Assembly (NCBI GenBank): GCA_040221375.1
Contig: JAVKEP010000019.1
Span: 62,001-126,000, forward strand
Length of the DNA stretch: 64,000 nucleotides
Direction of reading: 5' to 3'
Source of the DNA: SHAN690 sp040221375
GTDB lineage: Bacteria; Bacteroidota; Bacteroidia; Flavobacteriales_G; Salibacteraceae
Below the pieces are notes generated by a model. The model made no database searches, was not told where the DNA came from, and saw only the letters and a program-made list of their open reading frames with translations. Numbering within the stretch: position 1 is the stretch's first letter; each line of letters begins with the position of its first letter. The translations under genes were made by a program, and so were the position numbers. This document shows, in pieces, positions 26,320 to 34,247 of the stretch.

Positions 26320-27369
26320 TTACCATCTCAACTCACTGAACTTCTTCTTGCCTTGAATGAAATATGCTTTGATCAGAGAGTCGGGATAAACACCCGAAGT
26401 AGAGGCGTTCAAACTGCCTTTTGTCAGCGCGTTGCGCTTTCTTAACCAACGCCTAAGCTTGAATAAAAAGCTCCAATGTGCCGTCACGATTGAAAAGGAA
26501 GCACGTACCTGACCTCGGAAAATCATGTTCGCAAAGGCAAGTGCATCGAGTAGCAGACGCGCCATCAATTTTGGGATCAACTCACGCGTTGGAAGGTTTT
26601 TCACCAGCATGATGAGGTTGTTTCGGTGGTTGCGGAATGTTTTCTCCGGACTGCCATACGCAATGACTGCCCCTCCGATGTGATAGACAATGGAAGACGG
26701 ACATACCATAACCTTGTGCCCCATGTTTTTGATGCGCCAGCACAGGTCGATTTCTTCCATATGCGCATAAAAATCGTCGTCCAACCCACCACTGACGCGG
26801 TATACTTCGGAACGTATAAAGAAGCATGCACCCGACGCCCAAAATATTTCTCTGACGTCATCGTATTGCCCTTCATCCTCTTCTGTGTCGTAAAAGATCC
26901 TGCCACGACAGAAAGGGAAACCCAGGCTATCGATGAAACCACCTGAGGCACCGGCATATTCAAATCGATCTTTATCGTGCCAAGACCGAACCTTTGGCTG
27001 TACCACGGCAATGTCTGAATCGGAGTCGAAAAGGGTCGTTACGGGTTCTAACCAGCCTTCGGATATCTGTACGTCTGAGCTTAGGAGGCAAAAAATTTCC
27101 GCATCGATGCGCGCTAATCCCAATTTGTATCCGTTGGTAAACCCTTTGTTGACAGCAATGGTGATGACGTTGACCTCCTTTCCTACGGTTTCGAGGTAGC
27201 CTGACGTACCGTCGGTAGAGGCGTTGTCAATGACAAAAATGCCATAGTCGCCTGAATCAGGTGTGTATGCGATGATCTCTGGTAGAAATTGCTCCAGAAG
27301 GTCTCGGTTATTGTAGCAGAGCAGTGCGATGGCTACCTTAACATGCGGAAATGAAGCGGCTGTACTCAC
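26320..27369 (-). CDS. Family 2 glycosyltransferase (rhamnosyltransferase-like)
   Basis: A 349-residue GT2 enzyme. KVAIALLCYNNRDLL and FVIDNASTDGTSGYL form the nucleotide-sugar part, CLLSSDVQISEGW is at the DxD position (SDV), and GASGGFIDSLGFPFCRG and MEEIDLCWRI are the acceptor-side motifs, the last being the common ED/EEIDLCWR motif. A C-terminal segment of about 100 residues may associate with the membrane. Such enzymes add deoxyhexoses to surface glycans; it is the likely user of the CDP-sugar made by the genes 85 bases downstream. Confidence 0.9.
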   Translation of the reverse strand: MSTAASFPHVKVAIALLCYNNRDLLEQFLPEIIAYTPDSGDYGIFVIDNASTDGTSGYLETVGKEVNVITIAVNKGFTNGYKLGLARIDAEIFCLLSSDVQISEGWLEPVTTLFDSDSDIAVVQPKVRSWHDKDRFEYAGASGGFIDSLGFPFCRGRIFYDTEEDEGQYDDVREIFWASGACFFIRSEVYRVSGGLDDDFYAHMEEIDLCWRIKNMGHKVMVCPSSIVYHIGGAVIAYGSPEKTFRNHRNNLIMLVKNLPTRELIPKLMARLLLDALAFANMIFRGQVRASFSIVTAHWSFLFKLRRWLRKRNALTKGSLNASTSGVYPDSLIKAYFIQGKKKFSELRW

Positions 27370-27388
27370 GGAATCTCGGGTTCGGCTG

Positions 27389-27396
27389 CAATGTTA
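27389..27396 (-). promoter_or_regulatory. -7 promoter box of the glycosyltransferase gene
   Basis: On the minus strand TAACATTG (seven of eight to TAnnTTTG), 19 bases before the glycosyltransferase start. The same octamer precedes pepD. Confidence 0.35.
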
Positions 27397-27498
27397 GCCA
27401 TTCGGCTCGATTTGATGAGCAGATTACAAGTAAGCCCAGCGATTGTCATATGTATATCCGATGCTAGGGTGGTGTAGTCGCTTTGGTTCATTTGTCCT

Positions 27499-27506
27499 TA
27501 ACTTCG
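27499..27506 (+). promoter_or_regulatory. -7 promoter box of aroK
   Basis: TAACTTCG, seven of eight to TAnnTTTG and identical to the ribBA box. Transcription would begin near 27512, leaving at most 92 bases before the first in-frame ATG of aroK. Confidence 0.35.
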
Positions 27507-27603
27507 ACGCACCGCTTGTGTTTGGCGGCCATTACAAATTGCCATTTCACTGCAAGACCACATACAAATCGAGTTTCCCATCAAGCGGGTTTACCTGTGG
27601 GGA

Positions 27604-28101
27604 ATGATGGGTGTAGGCAAGACCACCTTAGCGAAGAAACTTGCGAACCTCGCCCATTGGAAACACATCGACCTCGATTTGGAAATCGAAAAACTGGCTG
27701 GAATGCCTGTATTTGACATCTTCGAAGCCGAGGGGCAACAAGGATTTCGCTCCATCGAACAACGCGCGCTCAACGAATGCAGCGCAGTGGATGATGCCGT
27801 CATTTCGGTAGGAGGGGGAACACCTGCTTTTTATGACAATGCCTCGCAAATGTTGCGATCAGGCTTGTGCGTTTGGTTAGATGCTCCGGTCGGAATGCTA
27901 GCCCAGCGATTGAAGCATGCGAAGGTGGAACGGCCCTTGCTGAGTGGACTTACGGAGGATGAACTGCTCATGCGATTGAATGAGCTCATGGACGAACGAA
28001 GGCCATATTACTCGCAAGCGCATATGATCTTATCCATGAACAACCTGTCTGTTCAACAAGCCGCTGAAACCTTGTCAGGAATCATTCTAAGAAGATCGTA
28101 G
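27604..28101 (+). CDS. aroK: Shikimate kinase (start codon uncertain)
   Basis: Phosphorylates shikimate in the aromatic amino acid pathway. From the first in-frame ATG there are 165 residues. Visible are the P-loop MMGVGKTTLAK, the DxD motif in HIDLDLEIEKLAG, GFRSIEQRAL with the shikimate-binding Arg, VISVGGGTPAF and ERPLLSG with the lid Arg. Starting at 27604 cuts off strand 1 and the first P-loop glycine; the bases before it read in frame as IKRVYLWG, exactly what the family has. No ATG, GTG or TTG lies in that open stretch (27502-27603). The true start is therefore probably a rare codon (ATT, ATC, ATA or CTG) upstream. The 3' end overlaps the phosphoribosyltransferase gene by 20 bases, convergently. 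Confidence 0.9.
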   Translation: MMGVGKTTLAKKLANLAHWKHIDLDLEIEKLAGMPVFDIFEAEGQQGFRSIEQRALNECSAVDDAVISVGGGTPAFYDNASQMLRSGLCVWLDAPVGMLAQRLKHAKVERPLLSGLTEDELLMRLNELMDERRPYYSQAHMILSMNNLSVQQAAETLSGIILRRS

Positions 28102-28558
28102 GCTTCGGGTCGATTACGAGACGAATATGCTCTTGCAACGTGGTTGCGAGACTCAGGCCGGTAAAATCACTTTGTACTGGAAAACGACGGTGCTTGCGAT
28201 CGACAAGGCATGCGGTCATTAAAAAAGCAGGCTCATAGTTCGAAATTGCTGATGCAGCCTGCATCATGGTATGGCCAGATTTAACCACATCGTCGACCAA
28301 GACCACGGAGCGTCCACTGATCGAAGACTTCAGCGAAGCAAAATCACCGAGGTCGTCCACATTGATCGATGCTTTCTTGACCTTCAATTTGGATATTTTC
28401 CCGATGTTTTTAATCAATTGCTGGGCTACCCAAACCCCTCGAGGCTGAATGCCAATGATGGTTATTTCTTCCTCCTGGTAACAGTTTTCGAGAATTTGAA
28501 ATGCGATGCGCTTCAGAGTGCGTTCGATGCGCACATCGTCCATGATGATCGTCTGCAT
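28082..28558 (-). CDS. Phosphoribosyltransferase, PyrR-like
   Basis: A 158-residue type I phosphoribosyltransferase. The PRPP motif is RSVVLVDDVVKSGHTMMQA (about residues 83-101), with IIGIQPRGVWVAQQL as the pyrophosphate loop. Length and the start (DDVRIERTLKRIAFQI) recall PyrR, which in other phyla binds pyr mRNA and has uracil phosphoribosyltransferase activity. The substrate is not certain. Convergent with aroK and divergent from the gene at 28638. Confidence 0.82.
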   Translation of the reverse strand: MQTIIMDDVRIERTLKRIAFQILENCYQEEEITIIGIQPRGVWVAQQLIKNIGKISKLKVKKASINVDDLGDFASLKSSISGRSVVLVDDVVKSGHTMMQAASAISNYEPAFLMTACLVDRKHRRFPVQSDFTGLSLATTLQEHIRLVIDPKPTIFLE

Positions 28559-28623
28559 GTTGATCTTAGTTCTATGCCAAAGGTAGAAATCGTCCTTTTC
28601 GCGGACGCCAAAGCACGGCTTTA

Positions 28624-28631
28624 TTACTTTT
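28624..28631 (+). promoter_or_regulatory. -7 promoter box before the 28.6-33.7 kb three-gene set
   Basis: TACTTTTA, seven of eight to TAnnTTTG, seven bases before the GTG start of the first gene; the leader would be almost absent. Confidence 0.3.
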
Positions 28632-28637
28632 AGAGCT

Positions 28638-29774
28638 GTGAACGTTCGACATTATTACCCAATTGCCTCGGTGCTTGGCCTTTTGCTGCTGGCCTTATCC
28701 ATAAATGCTCAAGTACGAGTGAGTGGCAATGTGGTCCACGCAGATGAGCCCGTTACCGATGTAACGATCAAGGTAATTGAGAATGGTGACGTACTCCGCA
28801 CTATGTTGGCCGATCGAAAAGGTCGTTTTGAGACGGACATTCCGTTTGGGAAGAACTACACATTGCTCTTTGTTCGGCCGTTCATGCTTCCTGTCGCCAT
28901 TGATGTATCCACTAGTGAAGATGCGGAGAGTGAGGTACACTATGACGTTCCACTGAAGATGAGGATGTACAACCGCTATTCAGGCATGTCAGAATCGCTT
29001 GCCAGAAAAAGCATCGGTAGGATTGAACGAACAGGAACGGGTGAAAACGCCTTTACGTTTGTGCCTTACGTCAAGGTAATTGAAGAACTTAAGCCGCTTT
29101 ACGCTGAATCTGAACGCAGGGAAGCAGAAGGGGAGCAACCCATTGCTTCTGAAGTCTTTTTTCCGGAGACCACCCCGGAGGCTGTCACCAAGAATATTGA
29201 CCGAGCTGGTGGAACGAATGCGAATCCTTCGGATGCCAATGCACCGGACGGTCCCGAGAAAGCTATTGCCGAAGAATCCTTGGACCGCAGTGGACGAGAA
29301 GCGGGTCGCTTTGAAGAAGTGGAACGATCCAAAGAAATCGAACGAGAACGAATTCTCCAATCCATGGAGCGTTCAGGGTCCGCTAAAGAAAAAGCGGAAC
29401 GAGCTGGCGCTGACTACATAGATGCCTCGAAGCAACTGCGCCGAGAATTGGAGATGCAAGACGACACCCGCAATTTGGAGATTGCTGAAGCGCGGATCCA
29501 GAAGCAAGCAGATCAAGGGGTGCACTTAGAATCGGTACACATGGGGGCGTCTCCTACCATGGACCAATCCGCTTCTAAGTTGGTTAAGCACTCCGTGGAC
29601 GCCGGCATGTTTGTGTACGACGAACGATTGTTGATAGAACTTGCTGGAACGCGCTTTGAGTACCGCAAGGCTGTGTACAATTGGTTGTTGTTTGATGTAA
29701 CCTACTATTCCAAGGATGATAAGGAGATCAGTGAAGAAGAGTTCGATGAAGTTAAGAGGACGTTCGGTATATAG
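28638..29774 (+). CDS. Exported protein with carboxypeptidase-like domain and charged helix region
   Basis: A 378-residue protein with a signal peptide (ASVLGLLLLALSINAQ). Residues 25-110 look like a carboxypeptidase-like regulatory/CNA-B-type beta-sandwich (VRVSGNVVHADEPVTDVTIK, RKGRFETDIPFG). Residues 150-300 are highly charged, low-complexity and helical (repeated ER, EE, AE). The last 60 residues form a compact end (LIELAGTRFEYRKAVYNW). Start is GTG. The last 29 bases overlap the large propeller gene, so the two are coupled and probably work together. No enzyme activity is visible. Confidence 0.7.
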   Translation: MNVRHYYPIASVLGLLLLALSINAQVRVSGNVVHADEPVTDVTIKVIENGDVLRTMLADRKGRFETDIPFGKNYTLLFVRPFMLPVAIDVSTSEDAESEVHYDVPLKMRMYNRYSGMSESLARKSIGRIERTGTGENAFTFVPYVKVIEELKPLYAESERREAEGEQPIASEVFFPETTPEAVTKNIDRAGGTNANPSDANAPDGPEKAIAEESLDRSGREAGRFEEVERSKEIERERILQSMERSGSAKEKAERAGADYIDASKQLRRELEMQDDTRNLEIAEARIQKQADQGVHLESVHMGASPTMDQSASKLVKHSVDAGMFVYDERLLIELAGTRFEYRKAVYNWLLFDVTYYSKDDKEISEEEFDEVKRTFGI

Positions 29775-32700
29775 TTGGCTCTTGTTGGCAGTCCTGTTGG
29801 TGGCCCAGCAAGGCATTGCCCAGATGTCGAGCTTTAAGCATTACGGTCTCGATAAAAGCATTTTTCCGAGTCGAATCGAATGCATCGATCAAACGGATCA
29901 CGGTGAATTACTCATCGGAACCTTGGCGGGATTAGTCATTTACGACGGCTTCGATTTCAAAACGAAGAGTGTAAAGTCTGGATTAGCGGAAAGTTCAATT
30001 TCCTCGGTTACAGCGTTGGAAGAGCTCATTTACATCGGCCATTGGGCGGGCAATATTTCAATCTATGACACCAGGGCAGATACGTTCAGCCTTTGGTTGA
30101 CTGCGGCTGCATTTGAGTACGCTTCTGTGCGTCAAATCATTCCATTGAGTAAGGATTCGGTCTATGCCGTAACGTCAGAAGGCAGACTCTTCATGGTCGT
30201 GAACGGTGTGCCAGAACGGATTGCATTGCCTATATCAAATGAAGAGACCCACGTCAGACGGGTGTATTTATTGAAGGATCGGGAAGTCGTTGTCTCCACC
30301 TCAAAAATATTTCAACGAAAAAACGGTAGCGATTGGGAGGCGATAGCCATTGCTGGGATGGGTGCGTTGCCCAGCTTTGAAATTCATTCCGTCATACCAC
30401 TCAAAGATGGGAAATGGGCCGTTTCATTCGAAACAGGAGTCGGACTCTTCTCTGAGCAATCCGAAGGATGGACCATGGAAGCAATCGTTCGCTTGGAATT
30501 CCCGGCTAAGCTCCTAACAGAGGACGCCGAGGGTAGAATTTGGATCAGCACCGATGAAAGTGGCATCTACCGGCATGACCCCGTCCAACATACGACCGTG
30601 CATTTTGAGCGAAAAAATGGCTTGAGCTACAACCAAATTCGGGCCCTCTATACTGATAAAGAGGGGAATGTATGGATAGCAACTACCGCGGGGCTGGATC
30701 AATATTTAGGCGATGCATTCACCTTAATCGATCAGCGTTCAGGGTTGATTGGTGGATTGGTATGGGACGTAGAATTGGCCAATGGCAAATTCTATGCGCT
30801 CACGCCGAAAGGAATCGCGATGGGTTCAGCCATCAAAGGCCTGGACGACCCCATGGTAGAAAAATTCATTCCGATCGAAGTAACCGAACCGAAGCAAGCC
30901 GTATTCGATGGAACGGAATTCATTTGGATTTTGGATCGCGACGGGGGGCTCTGGAAACTTAGTACCAACACACACGCAATCGTAGCATTCAACCAACTGG
31001 AAAGGGGGGTCAACTGTTTGGAATTTGTGAATGGTGAGCTGTGGGTAGGAACGGACGATGGCGTCTTTGTACTCAATGCACAAGAAGCGATAAAACAGAT
31101 TACCTCAGAAACGGGTTTAGCGGGCAACAAAGTTACCGGGATTTATTATTCAAGCGTTCGAAACGAAACGTGGATAACAGTGCTGGGAGCACCAACTACG
31201 CTATACTATGAAGGCAAATTCCGTCAGATGGGCGCGGCAGAAGGCATCGGTTCCAGCGTCATCCAAGACGCTGCTTTCGATCGAGAGGGGTTCGTTTGGT
31301 TCGCTACGTATGACAAAGGCGTATTCAGATACGTAGGTGAAGGTAGGTTCGAATCGCTGAGTGACATAACCGAACTGACTTCGAACACCACATTTGCCAT
31401 CGAAGTGGATGACAACGGCGTGGTTTGGGTTGGCCATAATTGGGGTGTCGACGCATACTACGTCAATACCGGAGTGCAACGGTGGTATGGAGAAGACGAG
31501 GGCTTCATGGGCGTAGAAGTGAATGCTGGCGCCATGCGACTGGGACCAGAGGGCCAGCTTTGGATGGGGACGCTCATGGGGATGCTGCATTTCGATCCCA
31601 GCCTCATCGCTACCAACGAAGTAGAGCCCAGCCTCGAAATATCGACGGCAAACCTCGGGCCGATCGACCTTCTGGCTGCTCACAGCAGGATGAATTTTTT
31701 GAGTTCAGCGAATGATTTTTCAGTCGCATTCAGCTCTGTAGCACTGAAGAACCCGTCGCGCAACAAATACTTCTACCGCTTGCGGGGAGCACACGAGAAC
31801 TGGAAAAAATTAGATCGACCGGGCGAGATCGAGTACCTTTCACTTCCGGCTGGAGATTTCACGTTTCAACTCAAAGCCTGCAACGACTCTGACGTTTGCT
31901 CGGTGAAGCCCTTCGAATTGAGCTTTAGTATTTACCCTCCTTTTTATCAAACATGGTGGTTCTATACCATCGTTTTCCTGCTGGTAGTGATGGCTATTTT
32001 CTTCATGGATCGGTATCGAATCGTAAACCTTCTTGAAGAAAAAAATGTGATCGAAGAACAGCTTGCATTGAAGGAACAACACATGTCTGATTTGCAAGAG
32101 GACGTTCAAAAGTTGGGCAAAAGATTGGAAGTCGACGCCTCCATTATTGGTGTGCTCGAAGAGTCCGCAAACGATCGTTCCATAAAAACTTGTGAAATCC
32201 TTACCCATTTCAAACTGTACCAGCGTAAAATTGAGTCGGTCAGCGCCGATGGAGTGCTGTGTTTCAATGCGAACGGATACCATACGGTCGTCTTGGTGGA
32301 TGTCGGCATTACAGGCAATGCAGCGCATGCCTTGCGTACCGTGCTTGAAGCGGCCATGAATAAAGCACTTCCCGAGCATTTTAATGCTGAAAGCGTCTTG
32401 AATGCTTGGGAGTCATCCGTTAGAGAACTCGAATCAAAATTCACGAAGTTCAAGGAGGTGCAATGGTGCTTGTACACCGCCGACTCGGATAAAGCGTTTG
32501 CCGCAGTGAATGGGATGGCAGGATTTACCTTCGACAAAGAAGGAGCCAGAGAATGGAATGGGGCCGAACAACCAACGGGGTCGAAGACACAGAACCGACT
32601 CCGTGAAATTGATTCTCAGGACGCGGTACTGGTCGTTTCAGATGGATTGATCACTCAGCTTAATGAATCGGGCACGAAGTCGTATGGCAAATCCAGGTTG

Positions 32701-32835
32701 CTCAAATTGATCGATGGAAATCGCGATAAGAATCAAGAACAGTTGACAACGGCAATTTGGCATGATGTGGATGAATGGTCAGGAGCGATGGAGCAATTTG
32801 ATGACATGACCATCTATTTTTGGAACCATGTTTAA
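29746..32835 (+). CDS. Two-component-type propeller membrane protein with PP2C/SpoIIE-like output
   Basis: A 1029-residue protein. ATG 29746 gives a signal peptide (SWLLLAVLLVAQQGIAQ). Residues about 30-620 hold Reg_prop-type propeller repeats (for example NQIRALYTDKEGNVWIATTA, DREGFVWFATYDKGVFRY). A Y_Y_Y domain (about 650-720) and one membrane segment (WWFYTIVFLLVVMAIFF, about 735-755) follow, then a coiled coil. The cytoplasmic end (about 800-1029) resembles SpoIIE-type PP2C phosphatases: VVLVDVGITGNAAHAL, VLVVSDGLITQL and FDDMTIYFW. The first motif lacks the usual SGHG, so activity is uncertain. It overlaps both neighbours. It probably senses a periplasmic or surface signal. Confidence 0.85.
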   Translation: MKLRGRSVYSWLLLAVLLVAQQGIAQMSSFKHYGLDKSIFPSRIECIDQTDHGELLIGTLAGLVIYDGFDFKTKSVKSGLAESSISSVTALEELIYIGHWAGNISIYDTRADTFSLWLTAAAFEYASVRQIIPLSKDSVYAVTSEGRLFMVVNGVPERIALPISNEETHVRRVYLLKDREVVVSTSKIFQRKNGSDWEAIAIAGMGALPSFEIHSVIPLKDGKWAVSFETGVGLFSEQSEGWTMEAIVRLEFPAKLLTEDAEGRIWISTDESGIYRHDPVQHTTVHFERKNGLSYNQIRALYTDKEGNVWIATTAGLDQYLGDAFTLIDQRSGLIGGLVWDVELANGKFYALTPKGIAMGSAIKGLDDPMVEKFIPIEVTEPKQAVFDGTEFIWILDRDGGLWKLSTNTHAIVAFNQLERGVNCLEFVNGELWVGTDDGVFVLNAQEAIKQITSETGLAGNKVTGIYYSSVRNETWITVLGAPTTLYYEGKFRQMGAAEGIGSSVIQDAAFDREGFVWFATYDKGVFRYVGEGRFESLSDITELTSNTTFAIEVDDNGVVWVGHNWGVDAYYVNTGVQRWYGEDEGFMGVEVNAGAMRLGPEGQLWMGTLMGMLHFDPSLIATNEVEPSLEISTANLGPIDLLAAHSRMNFLSSANDFSVAFSSVALKNPSRNKYFYRLRGAHENWKKLDRPGEIEYLSLPAGDFTFQLKACNDSDVCSVKPFELSFSIYPPFYQTWWFYTIVFLLVVMAIFFMDRYRIVNLLEEKNVIEEQLALKEQHMSDLQEDVQKLGKRLEVDASIIGVLEESANDRSIKTCEILTHFKLYQRKIESVSADGVLCFNANGYHTVVLVDVGITGNAAHALRTVLEAAMNKALPEHFNAESVLNAWESSVRELESKFTKFKEVQWCLYTADSDKAFAAVNGMAGFTFDKEGAREWNGAEQPTGSKTQNRLREIDSQDAVLVVSDGLITQLNESGTKSYGKSRLLKLIDGNRDKNQEQLTTAIWHDVDEWSGAMEQFDDMTIYFWNHV

Positions 32836-33652
32836 CGTAAAAATATTCGTGGCCTGCTTACTAACCACGCTCGTGGTCGGCGGTTGTTCTACCTCCCACG
32901 ATCAGAGGAGTATCGAAGAGCAAGAACGCGCATTCGATTGGAAGGGTAGCCTATCACTGGAATTGCGCATTGCAGTGAAAAAGGGTGAATTCGAAACCGT
33001 CAACATCGAATCGTATGCTTGCAGCAGTCCATTGAATGAATTTGCTGAACAGTTATTCGACATGTCGTTTTCAGGCGATGCAGACGTGTATGCGCCAACC
33101 TTGTTCGGGGATTATGATCCACGTACGAAGTTGGACCCTAAGGCCTTAGTGGAGGCGTTGAGCATGTTTGATACGGTCCAAGTCATGGACGTGCTGACCG
33201 GCGAGCCACACGACACCATCATCGATATGAGCTTCAATAAAACTGCTTTGAGTTCCATGCTTATGAGGTTCAGACTCAGTGGAGATGATGAGCTGCAGAT
33301 GACCCCGACTTACGTGGCTCTGGGAACCCAAATATTCAACCCCGATAACGGTGAGCGCAGGGGAGTGAGCAACAAGTTCTTCCTTAGAAACATGGGTTCA
33401 GACGCAGATGAGTCGGCCGATGCGGATGATTTTTTAATCTTTTATACCGATAGCCTGGGCTTCTTTGCTCCGCATTCTTTCGCGATTCACCCTGAAGTAT
33501 CGTCAAAATCAATGCTTCGGTGGTTTCAAAAAAACTTCCCCGGACAAGAGCATTTTACCATGACCCTCGAATTGGGCATCCGATCAGCCGAAGGTCAAAT
33601 CGAGGTAGAAAGTGTACGTGTGAGTCCACGCGAAAACGAGAAGAATGCTTGA
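32828..33652 (+). CDS. Lipoprotein of unknown function, coupled to the propeller gene
   Basis: A 274-residue protein with a lipoprotein signal (FVACLLTTLVVGGCSTS, so Cys20 is the lipidated residue). The mature part is mixed alpha/beta with no known motif; DESADADDF near residue 200 is acidic. It overlaps the propeller/PP2C-like gene by eight bases, hence coupled translation and a likely common job. It ends two bases from the convergent methyltransferase gene, with no terminator between them. Confidence 0.65.
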   Translation: MFNVKIFVACLLTTLVVGGCSTSHDQRSIEEQERAFDWKGSLSLELRIAVKKGEFETVNIESYACSSPLNEFAEQLFDMSFSGDADVYAPTLFGDYDPRTKLDPKALVEALSMFDTVQVMDVLTGEPHDTIIDMSFNKTALSSMLMRFRLSGDDELQMTPTYVALGTQIFNPDNGERRGVSNKFFLRNMGSDADESADADDFLIFYTDSLGFFAPHSFAIHPEVSSKSMLRWFQKNFPGQEHFTMTLELGIRSAEGQIEVESVRVSPRENEKNA

Positions 33653-33654
33653 CC

Positions 33655-34239
33655 TTAAGGGTGGAGCAGGTTGATGAACAATTCGCGGCCTTGTCTGGGC
33701 GGAATACTGTTGTAGGCGCGTTCCATGACCTGAACATCAAAAAGTCCTTCAAAGTAGGCGAGGTACTCGTCCTTGCTTCCTCCATAAGGAGGATGGTCAT
33801 TTCCGAATTCAGTATCGAATAACAAGCCCACCAAGCGCCCTCCGGGTGCCAACAAGTCGTGAATTTTGGTGGCATATTCCATGCGTCTACTCGGTTCGAG
33901 CGCACAAAAGAAGGTCTGTTCTACGATGATGTCGTAACTTCCTTCCAAATCGAAAAAATCCCCATGTAGAATGTGCTCTGCAGGAAGGTTAGGAACGCGT
34001 TCTTGAATCCGTTGAACGGCCGTAGGGGCAATGTCGATCAAGTGTAAATTCTTGAACCCCAGATTATAAATGTACTCGCCTTCCCAAGCATTCCCGCATC
34101 CAGGGATGAGAATCCGCTTGCTCCGATCGCCTACTTGATCAAAATATGCCTTGATGGGCGTGGAGGCGTAACCGATGTCCCACCCGGTTTGTCGATCCAC
34201 CCAGCGCGTTTCCCAGTAGTGAGCATTTGAAGAAGTCAT
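33655..34239 (-). CDS. SAM-dependent methyltransferase, TPMT-like
   Basis: A 194-residue cytoplasmic enzyme of the thiopurine S-methyltransferase-like group. Motif I is ILIPGCGNAWEGEYIYNLG, motif II LHLIDIAPTAVQ, then HGDFFDLEGSYDIIVEQTFFCAL with the family ExTFFCA stretch and LAPGGRLVGLLFD. The N-terminal HYWETRWVDRQTGWDIG is also typical (W..W...G WD). I took the ATG at 34239; a TTG six bases upstream is possible. It follows ribBA by eight bases and may share its transcript. Confidence 0.88.
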   Translation of the reverse strand: MTSSNAHYWETRWVDRQTGWDIGYASTPIKAYFDQVGDRSKRILIPGCGNAWEGEYIYNLGFKNLHLIDIAPTAVQRIQERVPNLPAEHILHGDFFDLEGSYDIIVEQTFFCALEPSRRMEYATKIHDLLAPGGRLVGLLFDTEFGNDHPPYGGSKDEYLAYFEGLFDVQVMERAYNSIPPRQGRELFINLLHP

Positions 34240-34247
34240 GCTCAAGG

